A DNA stretch of 64,000 nt from a candidate division FCPU426 bacterium (GCA_027452205.1 DAIDGV010000019.1:1-64000), one strand, 5' to 3'; shown: positions 24,250-33,581, counted from the stretch's first letter. Numbers and translations are program-made. The notes: generated from the sequence alone by a model not told the origin.

Positions 24250-25233
24250 ATGCCCATTATCGAAGTCGAGCATCTGACCAAGATTTACCGCACTCAAAAA
24301 CGTTTGCCGGGGTTGGGGGGAGCCGTTCAAGGGCTCTTCAACCGCGAATATACCGAGGTTAGAGCGGTGGACGATGTGTCTTTTACTATCGAAGAAGGGG
24401 AGTTAGTCGGTTTTTTGGGGCCTAACGGGGCTGGCAAGACCACGACCCTGAAAATGCTATCGGGCATTCTATATCCAACCTCGGGTAAGGCCCGGGTGAT
24501 GGGTTTTACCCCGTCGGAGCGCAAGAATGACTATCGTCGCCAATTCGCCCTGGTCATGGGCCAAAAGAACCAATTGTGGTGGGACTTACCGGCCCAAGAA
24601 TCCCTTTATTTGAACAAAGAGATCTATGGTGTTGAGGACGAGGCCTATCAAAAGGTTCTGGATGAAATGACGGAGCTTCTGCAGGTAAAAAAGCTTTTGG
24701 GTATTATGGTGCGTGAGCTGTCTTTGGGTGAACGGATGAAATTCGAGCTGATCGCCTCACTGCTTCATCGTCCTCGGGTCCTATTGCTGGATGAACCGAC
24801 GATCGGATTAGATGTGGTGGCCCAAAAGAATATCCGCGAATTCATCAAGGAATATAACCAGAAAACCAAGACCACCATCATTCTCACCAGCCATTATATG
24901 AACGATATCCAAGCCCTCTGTGACCGGGTGGTGGTCATCAATCATGGCCACAAGATCTTTGACGGACGTTTGGACGATGTGGTTGAGAAATTCTCGCAAT
25001 CAAAATTGATCACCGTTTCTTTTAAGAACGGCAACATTTCCAAGGATCAGTTGGCTCCTTTGGGAAATGTCCTGGAATACACCCAGGTAAAAGCCGTCTT
25101 GAAGGTCCCCCGCGATCAGGTCAAGAAGACCTCTAACGATCTTTTGACCAACTTTGAGGTGGATGACATCAATATTGAAGAGGTTCCCATTGAGGAAGTG
25201 ATCGAGATGGTCTTTAAAGAAGGAGATCAATGA
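24250..25233 (+). CDS. ABC transporter ATP-binding protein (ABC-2 exporter)
   Basis: The 327-residue subunit powers an exporter made with the two permeases encoded after it. It has Walker A GPNGAGKTTT near residue 57, a Q-loop (MGQKNQLWWDLP), signature LSLGERMK, Walker B VLLLDEP and the H-loop TSHYMND. The insertion KRLPGLGGAVQGLFNREYTEVRAV between strand 1 and Walker A, and the C-terminal extension, match ATPases paired with DUF990-type permeases. The substrate is unknown; relatives move drugs or lipids. The next gene overlaps by 4 bp (ATGA). Confidence 0.92.
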   Translation: MPIIEVEHLTKIYRTQKRLPGLGGAVQGLFNREYTEVRAVDDVSFTIEEGELVGFLGPNGAGKTTTLKMLSGILYPTSGKARVMGFTPSERKNDYRRQFALVMGQKNQLWWDLPAQESLYLNKEIYGVEDEAYQKVLDEMTELLQVKKLLGIMVRELSLGERMKFELIASLLHRPRVLLLDEPTIGLDVVAQKNIREFIKEYNQKTKTTIILTSHYMNDIQALCDRVVVINHGHKIFDGRLDDVVEKFSQSKLITVSFKNGNISKDQLAPLGNVLEYTQVKAVLKVPRDQVKKTSNDLLTNFEVDDINIEEVPIEEVIEMVFKEGDQ

Positions 25234-26081
25234 TCGCGGCTACTAAAACGTCCGCTAATTCGGCATTCCACAAATACTGGGTCATCCTGTCGACCCGTAC
25301 GCAGGAGGACATGGCTTATCGGGCCAATTATGTATTCGGGGCAATCTTTAGGTTCCTCCCGTTGGTCACGATGATCTTCCTGTGGTGGGCTGTTTATAAC
25401 GGACGAAAAGAGTCCGGGGCTTCACCGCTGATCGGTGGAATGACCTATGAAGACATGGTGGTTTATAACACGCTCATGTATGTCGCCAGGGGGTTTTCAA
25501 GCGTTCCGGGAACGATGAGCGATATCAGCAAGGACATTAAAGATGGTTTGTTGAACCGCTATCTGATCAAACCCATCAATTATCTTTGGTATCAGGTCAT
25601 GTACCGTTTAGCTCACAAGCTGGTCTTCTGGTACATTGCCTTGTTGACTTTTCCCCCTATTTTTTTGCTGATGAGGAATTATTTCTCCCACTGGCCCACG
25701 CTGTGGGAGTGGGCTGTTTTTGTGGTTTCGCTCTTCATCGCTTTTTCGATCGGCATGCTTTTTTGCAGTATGGTGGGAATGTTGGCTTTTTGGTTCCTTG
25801 AAATATCCGGTTTTTTGTTCGTGGTGATGATGCTGGAATTCTTCATGTCGGGCCAGCTTATCCCCCTCAATATCCTGCCTGTTTATCTTCATCGATTCCT
25901 TTTTTATGCGCCCTTTGGATATGAAGGATATTGGCCTTGCATGATATTGATGGGCAAGGTGCCGCAGGACCAATTGGTCCCGGTATTGTTGGTCGGCTTC
26001 TTGTGGGTCGCTGTTTTTTATGGACTGAGCCGTTGGATGTGGAACATGGGGTTGAAGCGCTATTCAGCGGTGGGCGGTTGA
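25230..26081 (+). CDS. ABC-2 type permease, first subunit
   Basis: The 283-residue integral membrane protein has six predicted helices. The cytoplasmic N-terminus (residues 1-30) precedes NYVFGAIFRFLPLVTMIFLWWAVYNG, and SKDIKDGLLNRYLIKPINYLWYQVMYRL is the ABC-2/DUF990 coupling region. It starts in the ATGA overlap with the ATPase gene. With the next gene it would form a heterodimeric channel. No substrate can be assigned. Confidence 0.85.
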   Translation: MIAATKTSANSAFHKYWVILSTRTQEDMAYRANYVFGAIFRFLPLVTMIFLWWAVYNGRKESGASPLIGGMTYEDMVVYNTLMYVARGFSSVPGTMSDISKDIKDGLLNRYLIKPINYLWYQVMYRLAHKLVFWYIALLTFPPIFLLMRNYFSHWPTLWEWAVFVVSLFIAFSIGMLFCSMVGMLAFWFLEISGFLFVVMMLEFFMSGQLIPLNILPVYLHRFLFYAPFGYEGYWPCMILMGKVPQDQLVPVLLVGFLWVAVFYGLSRWMWNMGLKRYSAVGG

Positions 26082-26082
26082 C

Positions 26083-26880
26083 ATGAAAACATTGCTGAAA
26101 TACCTCCATTTGACCGGACTGATGATGCGTAATTGTTTTGTGCGGGAATTGCAGTTCAAGGCTAACTTCGTGGTGAGATTCTTCACCGAACTGATGTGGC
26201 TGGTCATGCAGTTCATTTACATCCAGGTCATGTATGGGCAAACCGGACAGATTGCCGGTTGGAATAAGTGGGAAATGATCGTCCTAATGGGGACCAATTA
26301 CGTGATCGCGCAATTGTTCGAAGCTCTTTTTTACGACAACTGTGTCCGCTTGACCGATCAGATCCGCCAGGGTGATCTGGACTTCAATCTTATTAAACCG
26401 ATCAATACCCAATTTTTGGTCTCTCTGCGTTATACCGATTACGCCTCGATCGTGAACAGCTCGGTCGGGTTGGCGGTCATTTTGTTCGCTTTGGGGAAAC
26501 TAGGGATAGGCGTGAGCTTGGGTGGGGCGCTTCTTTTCGGGGCATTGGTACTCAACAGTGTTTTGATCTATTACTCGATCCTTTTCATTCTGTCAGTTTG
26601 GACCTTTTGGATAGGTCGCTCCAATAACCTGATGGAGCTTTATTGGCAATTCGGTCAGTTTTCCCGCTATCCCGGCGACATCTATCCCTGGCTTTTACGA
26701 AAGCTCTTGTGGACACTGATCCCCATGCTGGTGGTGTCCAACGTCCCGGCGGGATTGCTGATCCACAAGCTCCAGAACGGATGGATCTTTTATGGGTTTG
26801 CTTTGGGAGCCGGTTTCCTGGCTTTTACCGTCTGGATCTGGCAGAAGGGCCTACAACGTTACCGAAGTGCTTCTTCCTAG
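26083..26880 (+). CDS. ABC-2 type permease, second subunit
   Basis: The 265-residue membrane protein has six predicted helices and, like its neighbour, a motif TDQIRQGDLDFNLIKPINTQFL that marks ABC-2/DUF990 permeases. It starts 1 bp after the preceding stop. ATPase plus two related but distinct permeases is the usual three-gene layout of this exporter type. It is the last gene of the operon; no clear terminator follows. Confidence 0.85.
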   Translation: MKTLLKYLHLTGLMMRNCFVRELQFKANFVVRFFTELMWLVMQFIYIQVMYGQTGQIAGWNKWEMIVLMGTNYVIAQLFEALFYDNCVRLTDQIRQGDLDFNLIKPINTQFLVSLRYTDYASIVNSSVGLAVILFALGKLGIGVSLGGALLFGALVLNSVLIYYSILFILSVWTFWIGRSNNLMELYWQFGQFSRYPGDIYPWLLRKLLWTLIPMLVVSNVPAGLLIHKLQNGWIFYGFALGAGFLAFTVWIWQKGLQRYRSASS

Positions 26881-26910
26881 AGAACAAAGGGTTTCTTGGG
26901 TTGAATTGAT

Positions 26911-26939
26911 TTGACCTGTTTTTAGGCCAATCCTAGAAT
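26911..26939 (+). promoter_or_regulatory. sigma-70 promoter of the adenylate cyclase gene
   Basis: TTGACC (26911-26916) and TAGAAT (26934-26939) are 17 bp apart. The ATG begins at 26947, only 7 nt after the -10 box, so the transcript would start at or within a base or two of the start codon. No Shine-Dalgarno sequence is present in the CCCCCC stretch before the ATG. Confidence 0.7.
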
Positions 26940-26946
26940 ACCCCCC

Positions 26947-29187
26947 ATGTCCGAACCCTCCGAAAAGAAGTTAGTCCGGTACAACCCCAAAGTGGCCCTT
27001 TGGGCGACCATTGCGGTCATCCTCATTGTTTTCATCCTCGACTTTTTTGGCGTGTTGCTCAAGGCTGAGAACCAATCCATCGATTTTCGTTTCAACGCCC
27101 GTGGACAACGTGTCCCGCAAGCCCCGGTCAAGATCATCGCTATCGATGAAAAAAGTCTCCGCGAGATCGGCCAATGGCCTTGGCCCCGGGCCGTTCATGC
27201 CCAGATCATCCGTCATCTGAAAGCTGACGGGGTTAAATGTGTCTTTTACGACGTGATGATGCCCGAGCCGGAACGAACCCAAGAAAAAATGCTTACCCAG
27301 CTACAGATGGTCCTGGGTTCTTCGGAACCTGGATCGTCCAAAAAAGAGGATGCGGTCCGACAAAAAGTCCTGAACGATATCCGCAAGTTCCAAGAGAAAC
27401 AGAACGGCGATAAACTTCTTGCCGCGGCGATGAAAGAGGCTGGGAACGTCTATTTGCTGGTGCAGCCCCTGGAGAATGAGGACGGTAAAAAGCCGGACCC
27501 GGACAGCCTGAAGTTGACCGAAGCTGACCTGTTCGATGGTTTTACCACCGGGCTCGTCCCTTGTCAGTCCCTGATCATCAACACTCCCGAAATACAGAAC
27601 GCCGCGGTGGATAGCGGTCATTCCCGGGTCTTCGAATGGGGTGATGATATCTATCGCTATTATCCTACGGTCATGAACTATCGCGGCAAGTTGATCCCGC
27701 ACTTATCCCTCCAGGTCGCCCGGCACTTTTTGGGTGATGAGGATGCCATACAGTTCCATGTTGGTAAGTACGTCTCCATTCTGGATCGGAAAATACCCAT
27801 TTTGGGCAACGGATTCGCCTTGATCGACTATTGTGGCGATTCGATCGGGAAGGGGAAGATACCAACTTATTCGACCAGCGACATTCTGGCGGACAAGATC
27901 AAACCTGGCGAATTGAAGGGCTCCGTGGTGGTGGTTGGTACGGTGGTGGATGGTCTAGAAGATGTGCGTCCGACACCTTTTGACCGTTACGCCTCGGGGG
28001 TGGTGGTCAATTCAAATATCATCGAGAACGTTATTTCGAAGCACTTTTTGCGTTTGGCGCCGGATTACGTGAGAATTATCCTGATCATCATTTTGCCGTT
28101 CCTTATGTGGTACTTGATCCCTCGTTTGACCCCAGTGCAGGGTACGGCGGTCTTTCTTTTGGTATTCGCGGGTTATGTGCTGTTGTCTTGCTTGATCTTT
28201 ACTTATCTTCACATGGTTGTGGCGATGACCCATCCCCTCGTGGCCATGACCCTTTGCTTCGGTGCTTTGACGACTTATAAGTTCAGGACTGAAGTCCGTC
28301 ATGGCCGTCACATGAAGAACATGTTCCAGAGCATGGTGACCCCCAAGGTCGTCGACGCGATCCTGAAGATGCCTTCGGGTATTGAGCTGGGCGGTGAGGA
28401 AAAAGAACTGACGGTCATGTTCTCGGATATCCGCAGCTTCACCACTTACTCGGAAAAACACACGCCGAAAGAAGTTATCGGTGTCCTGAACGAATACCTG
28501 ACCCATATGACCAATATGGTTTTCGTCACTGAGGGAACATTGGACAAGTACATTGGCGATGCCATCATGGCCTTCTGGGGCGCGCCGGTGGAACAGGAAG
28601 ACCATGCTTACCGGGCCTGCAGCGCCGCTTTGGGTATGACCGAGTTCCTTCATGACGTGCTTTGGCCTAAATGGAAAACCGAGGGAAAAGAAAAGCTCGA
28701 GATCGGTATCGGTTTGAACACCGGTGGTATGGTCGTGGGCTTCGTGGGTTCTCAGGCCATTAAGAACTACACTTTGATCGGGGATAACGTCAATCTGGGA
28801 AGTCGCTTGGAAGGGACCACCAAGGAATATAAGGTCGAGATCATCATCAGTGAAACTTGTTATGAGAAGGTCAAGAACGACATGCTGTGCCGTGAGTTGG
28901 ACCTGATCCAGGTCAAGGGCAAGACCAAACCCATCCGGATCTATGAACTGGTCGATCGCCGTTTCAAGGCAAAGCCCGAAGTGCATGAAAGGGTCGGCAT
29001 CTTTGGTCAAGGCTTGGAACTTTACCGCGCTCAAAAGTGGGACGAAGCCGAGGCTTGTTTCAAGAAGTGCCTGGAAATGGACCCTCAGGACGGTCCCGCT
29101 TCCATCTTTGTGGAGCGCTGCCATAAGTTGAAAGATCACCCGCCCGCGCCCAATTGGGACGGCGTATATATCATGAAAACCAAATGA
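26947..29187 (+). CDS. membrane adenylate cyclase with CHASE2 sensor domain
   Basis: The 746-residue protein would make cAMP in response to an extracytoplasmic signal. An N-terminal transmembrane helix (about 17-39) is followed by a CHASE2 domain (about 50-350, beginning VKIIAIDEKSLREIGQWPWPR), three more helices (about 375-440) and a class III cyclase domain. Metal-binding Asp494 (FSDIRSF) and Asp538 are present, as is Lys534 in DKYIGD, the adenine-specifying residue. A C-terminal TPR-like tail follows the cyclase domain. It appears leaderless. Genes for a FecR-like protein and a barrel follow and may belong to the same signalling unit. Confidence 0.92.
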   Translation: MSEPSEKKLVRYNPKVALWATIAVILIVFILDFFGVLLKAENQSIDFRFNARGQRVPQAPVKIIAIDEKSLREIGQWPWPRAVHAQIIRHLKADGVKCVFYDVMMPEPERTQEKMLTQLQMVLGSSEPGSSKKEDAVRQKVLNDIRKFQEKQNGDKLLAAAMKEAGNVYLLVQPLENEDGKKPDPDSLKLTEADLFDGFTTGLVPCQSLIINTPEIQNAAVDSGHSRVFEWGDDIYRYYPTVMNYRGKLIPHLSLQVARHFLGDEDAIQFHVGKYVSILDRKIPILGNGFALIDYCGDSIGKGKIPTYSTSDILADKIKPGELKGSVVVVGTVVDGLEDVRPTPFDRYASGVVVNSNIIENVISKHFLRLAPDYVRIILIIILPFLMWYLIPRLTPVQGTAVFLLVFAGYVLLSCLIFTYLHMVVAMTHPLVAMTLCFGALTTYKFRTEVRHGRHMKNMFQSMVTPKVVDAILKMPSGIELGGEEKELTVMFSDIRSFTTYSEKHTPKEVIGVLNEYLTHMTNMVFVTEGTLDKYIGDAIMAFWGAPVEQEDHAYRACSAALGMTEFLHDVLWPKWKTEGKEKLEIGIGLNTGGMVVGFVGSQAIKNYTLIGDNVNLGSRLEGTTKEYKVEIIISETCYEKVKNDMLCRELDLIQVKGKTKPIRIYELVDRRFKAKPEVHERVGIFGQGLELYRAQKWDEAEACFKKCLEMDPQDGPASIFVERCHKLKDHPPAPNWDGVYIMKTK

Positions 29188-29313
29188 TCCGAGGGGTCAG
29201 GGTTAACATCCGACCCTTGTTGGTGTACTTTTAACAGCGAGTTTAAAGCTGGGTTGTATAAAATGCCGATGCTTTATCCACACTTAGATAACAAGCAAGT
29301 TTTGGAGAGGTCC

Positions 29314-30051
29314 ATGAATTCGATCAAAATGATGGTTTTGTTACTTTTAATGTCGCTCGTTGGCGGACTGGCTTGGGCGGCCGACTCCACCCCCAACCAA
29401 GGGATATTTACCTCGGTCAGCGGGAAAGTGAAAGTTAAGACCAAGAAAGGTCACAAAACCAAAACGGCTAAAAAAGAGATGACTGTGTTCGAAGGCGACC
29501 GCATCATCGCGGGTGATGATGGGAAGGCTACTTTGAGGCTGTTCGATGGGTCTTCTTTGGACATTTCGCCCAAGACCGAGTTCGTTCTTTCGAAGATCCG
29601 CAAGTCTGACGACAATGGTAAGACCCTGTCTTTCAAACTGGTCGTGGGCCAATTGTTGGCCGCGGTGGAAAAGTTGACCACCTCCAATTCCTCTTTCGAG
29701 ATCGAGGCGGGTGGTGTGGTTTGTGGTGTCCGGGGAACGAAGTTCTCGATGCAGTGTGATGGCAAATCCAAGCCTGAGGTCCAACTGCATGTTTTTGAGG
29801 GGGTCGTTTATAGCATTGATGGTCACGGCAACAAGTATTTCTTCCATCCCGGTCCGCCGATCAAATTCTTCAACGCGCTCACCACGAATCCGCCTTCCCA
29901 ACAACAACCGCCGTCCCCTGGCGACAAAGACAGCAAGGGTTTGAACGATATGAGCAGACAGTTCCATAACAGTGTGGACCTAAACCAGAACAAACAGATC
30001 GGCGGGTCGCAAACCAATATCATCACTGTGAAGCCTTACGTCGGTAACTAA
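29314..30051 (+). CDS. secreted FecR-domain protein
   Basis: From ATG 29314 the product is 245 residues with a signal peptide (IKMMVLLLLMSLVGGLAWA). A FecR-type beta domain follows (KEMTVFEGDRIIAGDDGKATLRL and FDGSSLDISPKTEF), then GVRGTKFSM, a motif common in periplasmic FecR proteins. The C-terminal 50 residues are Pro/Gln/Asn-rich. GGAGAGG upstream supports this start over the longer frame. The next gene, a predicted outer-membrane barrel, starts 20 bp later, so the two are likely partners. Its role is unknown; it lacks the anti-sigma N-terminus of true FecR regulators. Confidence 0.78.
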   Translation: MNSIKMMVLLLLMSLVGGLAWAADSTPNQGIFTSVSGKVKVKTKKGHKTKTAKKEMTVFEGDRIIAGDDGKATLRLFDGSSLDISPKTEFVLSKIRKSDDNGKTLSFKLVVGQLLAAVEKLTTSNSSFEIEAGGVVCGVRGTKFSMQCDGKSKPEVQLHVFEGVVYSIDGHGNKYFFHPGPPIKFFNALTTNPPSQQQPPSPGDKDSKGLNDMSRQFHNSVDLNQNKQIGGSQTNIITVKPYVGN

Positions 30052-30071
30052 TCTTGTTCCGAGGAATGAAA

Positions 30072-31208
30072 ATGAAATATCGGTTTTTGGCCATCCTTTT
30101 GGCCTCGCTGGGGTTGTCCGCTAGCGCCATGGCGAACGGTTCATTGAATATCGGCGCTTCCTATGATGGGTGGAGCACCAACTACGTAGCGCCTTCCATG
30201 GACAATGGTTATGAAGTGTTCACGCCTGTCGGTTTTTCTTTTGATCTGGATCCGCAGATCAGTGTTTACGCTCAAAGCGAGTTCGCTACCGCTAATTACG
30301 TAGGTCCCACTGGCGCGGTCGGCAGTGTCACTAATATGACATATAATCTGACCAATATTTCGGATACGGTGGCGGGCGGCAAAATCAGTTTCAAGACCTT
30401 CGGTTTGAAATCCGTGTTCGAAGCCGCGATCAATATCCCGACAGGGGATACTTCTTGGGAGACCAAGGCCCAAATATCTGAACCTCCGATCCAATTCGTC
30501 GACGACCGCTACAGTGGACGTGGATTGGGCCTGAGCGGGTTTTATGGCCTCTCGTTGCCCGATGGCCGAGGCGAATATACGGTGGGTGGCGGCTATCTTT
30601 ATGCGGGCGCCTTCAACCCCAATTACGGCCTGTCCACCAACACCAAGCTGGGCGACGCGGTCTTCGGCGCTTTGAACCGGGTCACTCCCATGAGCAACGA
30701 TGAGAACGAGATCATCCGTGTCTCGGTCTATCAATCGTTCCCAACTTATGAGAATGGTGTCAATGTTTATCAGTTAGGTACGAACTTTAATGCTTCCTAC
30801 AACTGGAGTAATCCAAAGGCCCTGTCGTTCGAGATCGGGGGACAGGTCTATTTGCCTTCGTCGTATAACGGAACGACCGAAGCCTATAACTCCAATGGTC
30901 CCCGGGTCTATGGTGTGGCGACCTATGCTTTCGATGACTTTACCTTATCGGGTCGGTTGAAATACATTTTCCAAAACGATTATCCAACGAATCAAAGCTT
31001 AGCCCAGGCTAATGATGGCGGTGGCGGGTTTCAGGCGGGCATCGAACCGGGCTATCGCTTCCGGATGGATGAGACTTCCTTCTTGAAGGTCTCTGCTTCA
31101 TTCGATGAGATCTACGCTAATAACTACGCTTACACCACCAGTGGCGGCTTGACCGGATTGAATTTTCTTTTCTGGGCCATTCATACCGAATATCAATGGA
31201 AACTCTAG
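30072..31208 (+). CDS. predicted outer-membrane beta-barrel protein
   Basis: The 378-residue product has a signal peptide (MKYRFLAILLASLGLSASAMA). The mature part is rich in aromatic-glycine strands, for example GRGEYTVGGGYLYAGAF and NASYNWSNPKALSFEIGGQVYLP, and ends FWAIHTEYQWKL. GAGGA at 30061-30065 is well spaced for ATG 30072 and too close for ATG 30066. It is encoded directly after the FecR-domain protein. No family is recognised and the substrate is unknown. Confidence 0.62.
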   Translation: MKYRFLAILLASLGLSASAMANGSLNIGASYDGWSTNYVAPSMDNGYEVFTPVGFSFDLDPQISVYAQSEFATANYVGPTGAVGSVTNMTYNLTNISDTVAGGKISFKTFGLKSVFEAAINIPTGDTSWETKAQISEPPIQFVDDRYSGRGLGLSGFYGLSLPDGRGEYTVGGGYLYAGAFNPNYGLSTNTKLGDAVFGALNRVTPMSNDENEIIRVSVYQSFPTYENGVNVYQLGTNFNASYNWSNPKALSFEIGGQVYLPSSYNGTTEAYNSNGPRVYGVATYAFDDFTLSGRLKYIFQNDYPTNQSLAQANDGGGGFQAGIEPGYRFRMDETSFLKVSASFDEIYANNYAYTTSGGLTGLNFLFWAIHTEYQWKL

Positions 31209-31288
31209 CCTTCTCACCCGCGCGGTCCTGCTACAGGTTATAATGGCTCGGTCGATGGGTTTTGAACCTCTGAGAGGAGGCTGAACGC

Positions 31289-31876
31289 ATGACCTGGACC
31301 GATTTTCTCAGTTTGTTCCTTCCGCTTTTCGTGGCCATGGATCCTTTGGGTATCCTGCCCGCCTTCGTCCAAATGACCTCTGAACTGCCGGCCAAGCGCC
31401 GGGTCAAAGTGCTCAACGGGTCGATCCTTTTGGCGGCGGCGGTGGGCCTGTTGTTCATCCCATTAGGGCCCCGTATCCTGATCTCCTTGGGGCTTAAAGT
31501 GAGCGACTTCCAGATCGCTGGTGGTCTTTTGGTGCTGGTTATCGCTTTGCGGGACATCGTTTGGGAACAAAAAATGTTCGTCATGGACGAGAGCAGCGAC
31601 GACAGCGTGGGTATCGTGCCGATCGGTATTCCCTTGCTGGTGGGCCCCGGTGTTTTCGCGACCTTACTTCTTTTACGGCACCGCTTCGTGTTCTGGGAGA
31701 TCGGGGCCAGTCTGTTATTGAATCTTTTGATCGCCTGGGTTATCTTCCGCAACGCCAGCTCGTGCATGCAGTGGATGGGTGTTTCAGGATCCAAAGTGGT
31801 CTCGAAATTGGCGGCCCTGCTGCTTTCGGCTTACGCGGTGATGATGATCCGGGTAGCCCTGATGTCGCTCAAATAA
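31289..31876 (+). CDS. MarC-family integral membrane protein
   Basis: The 195-residue protein has six predicted transmembrane helices and the MarC signatures FVAMDPLGILPAF and IGIPLLVGPGVFATLLLL. MarC proteins sit in the inner membrane; despite the name, no antibiotic efflux role is established. GAGAGGAGG just upstream fixes the start. A perfect -10 TATAAT (31239-31244) lies before it but without a clear -35. The NAD kinase gene follows 17 bp after its stop. Confidence 0.88.
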   Translation: MTWTDFLSLFLPLFVAMDPLGILPAFVQMTSELPAKRRVKVLNGSILLAAAVGLLFIPLGPRILISLGLKVSDFQIAGGLLVLVIALRDIVWEQKMFVMDESSDDSVGIVPIGIPLLVGPGVFATLLLLRHRFVFWEIGASLLLNLLIAWVIFRNASSCMQWMGVSGSKVVSKLAALLLSAYAVMMIRVALMSLK

Positions 31877-31893
31877 CCGTGAAGGCTTCAACC

Positions 31894-32769
31894 ATGCGTT
31901 CCCTCCGGGTTTTAGTGGTCTATAAAGAAAGCACCTATAGCCGTTATGGCACCTCCCAACATATCGTCCGGGGTTTCAAGAAGAACAAATATTGGGAAGT
32001 CTTGAAACGCAGTCATGACCGCCATGTTCAGACCTTGGAGTCGGTTTGCGACACCCTACGGGATAAAGGTTTCCGGGTCACCCGTCTTCTGCGCAGCCGG
32101 GTCAAGAACATCCGCTCCATGGACAAAAGGTTCGATCTTGTCGTTTCGGTCGGGGGAGACGGCACCTTCTTGGAATGCTCCCACTATCTTTGGCGGACAC
32201 CCATTTTGGGGGTCAATTCGGACCCACAGCAAAGCGTGGCCCGCTTGAGTGGCAGCCGAGAGACCGATTTTGAGAGGGTTCTGGACGCCCATTTGACCCG
32301 CCAGACAAAACCGTCCTTGGTCTGGCGTTTGGATTTCTGGATAAACGGCAAGAAAAACCCCATCCCGGTCCTGAACGATCTTTTGGTGTCCACCGCCAGT
32401 CCGGCTGGGACCTCACGCTACATCTTGAAAACCTCCGGAAGGGCAGAAGAACAAATGTCCAGCGGGGTTTGGGTCAGCAGCGCGGCGGGTTCCACCGCGG
32501 CGGTCCTTTCGGCGGGTGGGAAGGCCTTTCCGGCCACGGCGAAGCGATTCCAGTTCGTTTCCCGCGAGGTCTATCACAAAAAATTCGGCCCTCGCCGGTT
32601 CCTTGGCGATTCTTTTGGCCCGGGCCAAACGTTAGAGATAGTTTCTTATATGCGGCAGGGCCGCATTTTTATCGATGGGGCGAATTTGGTGACGACCTTT
32701 GGGGTGGGTGACCGGCTCAAGGTGCGTTTAGCGAACAAACCCCTGAAAGTGATCGGTTTGAAGGCCTAA
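31894..32769 (+). CDS. nadK: NAD kinase
   Basis: The enzyme phosphorylates NAD to NADP. The 291-residue protein has the diacylglycerol kinase-like fold with the GGDGT motif (VSVGGDGTFLECSH) near residue 85, an NDLLVS stretch equal to the NE/D motif, and AAGSTAAVLSAGG in place of the usual TGSTAY segment. It is diverged from textbook NadK, so activity with another substrate is possible. The frame is open back into marC. ATG 31894 is chosen from the family N-terminus and an AAGG 8 nt upstream; GTG 31879 is an alternative. Confidence 0.8.
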   Translation: MRSLRVLVVYKESTYSRYGTSQHIVRGFKKNKYWEVLKRSHDRHVQTLESVCDTLRDKGFRVTRLLRSRVKNIRSMDKRFDLVVSVGGDGTFLECSHYLWRTPILGVNSDPQQSVARLSGSRETDFERVLDAHLTRQTKPSLVWRLDFWINGKKNPIPVLNDLLVSTASPAGTSRYILKTSGRAEEQMSSGVWVSSAAGSTAAVLSAGGKAFPATAKRFQFVSREVYHKKFGPRRFLGDSFGPGQTLEIVSYMRQGRIFIDGANLVTTFGVGDRLKVRLANKPLKVIGLKA

Positions 32770-32780
32770 TTAACTCCCGG

Positions 32781-33560
32781 TTAGTCGCAGGCGGGGTTGA
32801 TGGATCTTTTCTCGACCTTCAAGATCCGTTTGAAGTTCCGCATCAAGTAATCCACATCCTCCACATTGATATCGAAGATCCGTTTGAAGTCCTGGATAGC
32901 CATGAATTGTTTTTGATAACCCCGGGAATAAGGTAAAAAGCTCCAGTGCCAGGGTTCGTTATGGACGGCGCCATTTTTTCCTAAATAAACCTTACAAAAG
33001 CCGTACTTGGGCGCGTTCTCTTCCATCCAGGCGTAGAACTTCAGGACCCTTTCGGGAGTATCGGGTTCCACGTTGACCAGTTGTCCCCGCAAGGTCGATT
33101 CGGAAATGTCCAATTCGGTGCCCCAGTGGTGGCGGGAGAGCCCCGGTACGGAAACCAGGCTCATGATGGCCTCCACCCGTTTCTTTTGGTCAGTAGCGCC
33201 ATGTTGCAAGTAATCGTCGTCGGAGCGGTTCCAAACAATGCGTTGATCCCGGTAAGAGCGGTAGCCGGAGACCAGTATCAAGTTCCACCCATCGGCTTTG
33301 GCTTGTTGTTTGAATTTCCAAAAGGCATGGATGACGGCAGGGAGGGCCTCGTGGCCTGACTCAGGGTCTTCGATCATCCCGGGCGGCCGCTGAATACCCA
33401 ATAATTGGGCGTCGGTCAGGACTGGCGCAGGGGGAAGAGGCGTGTCCGTCGCGGTCGGTGTTGCCGTGGGTTCTAAGGCGACCGTTTTTAGGGAAGCTCT
33501 AGGAGCGGCACAGGCACCGATACTCAGCACAAGGATCAAAAGACCGATCTTAGTTCGCAA
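32781..33560 (-). CDS. VanY-type D-alanyl-D-alanine carboxypeptidase lipoprotein (M15B)
   Basis: The 259-residue protein has a lipoprotein signal peptide with the lipobox LSIGAC (Cys17). A Pro/Thr linker leads to the M15 peptidase fold. Zinc-binding and catalytic motifs are SRHHWGTELDI and EPWHWSF; SGYRSYRDQ is the substrate-pocket motif. It would trim peptidoglycan stem peptides in the periplasm. The C-terminal 50 residues (AIQDFKRIFDINVEDVDYLMRNFKRIL) go beyond the catalytic domain. It is convergent with nadK (11 bp apart) and 21 bp after gpmA on the same strand. Confidence 0.88.
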   Translation of the reverse strand: MRTKIGLLILVLSIGACAAPRASLKTVALEPTATPTATDTPLPPAPVLTDAQLLGIQRPPGMIEDPESGHEALPAVIHAFWKFKQQAKADGWNLILVSGYRSYRDQRIVWNRSDDDYLQHGATDQKKRVEAIMSLVSVPGLSRHHWGTELDISESTLRGQLVNVEPDTPERVLKFYAWMEENAPKYGFCKVYLGKNGAVHNEPWHWSFLPYSRGYQKQFMAIQDFKRIFDINVEDVDYLMRNFKRILKVEKRSINPACD

Positions 33561-33581
33561 GGATAAGTCCTTAAAACCTGT

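Noticed and set aside
28012-29139. Minus-strand ORF of 375 codons inside the adenylate cyclase gene
   Set aside because: Antisense shadow; the plus strand holds all cyclase motifs.
31561-31893. Upstream extension of the NAD kinase reading frame into marC
   Set aside because: The extension overlaps most of marC, shows no homology, and lies before the normal NAD kinase N-terminus.
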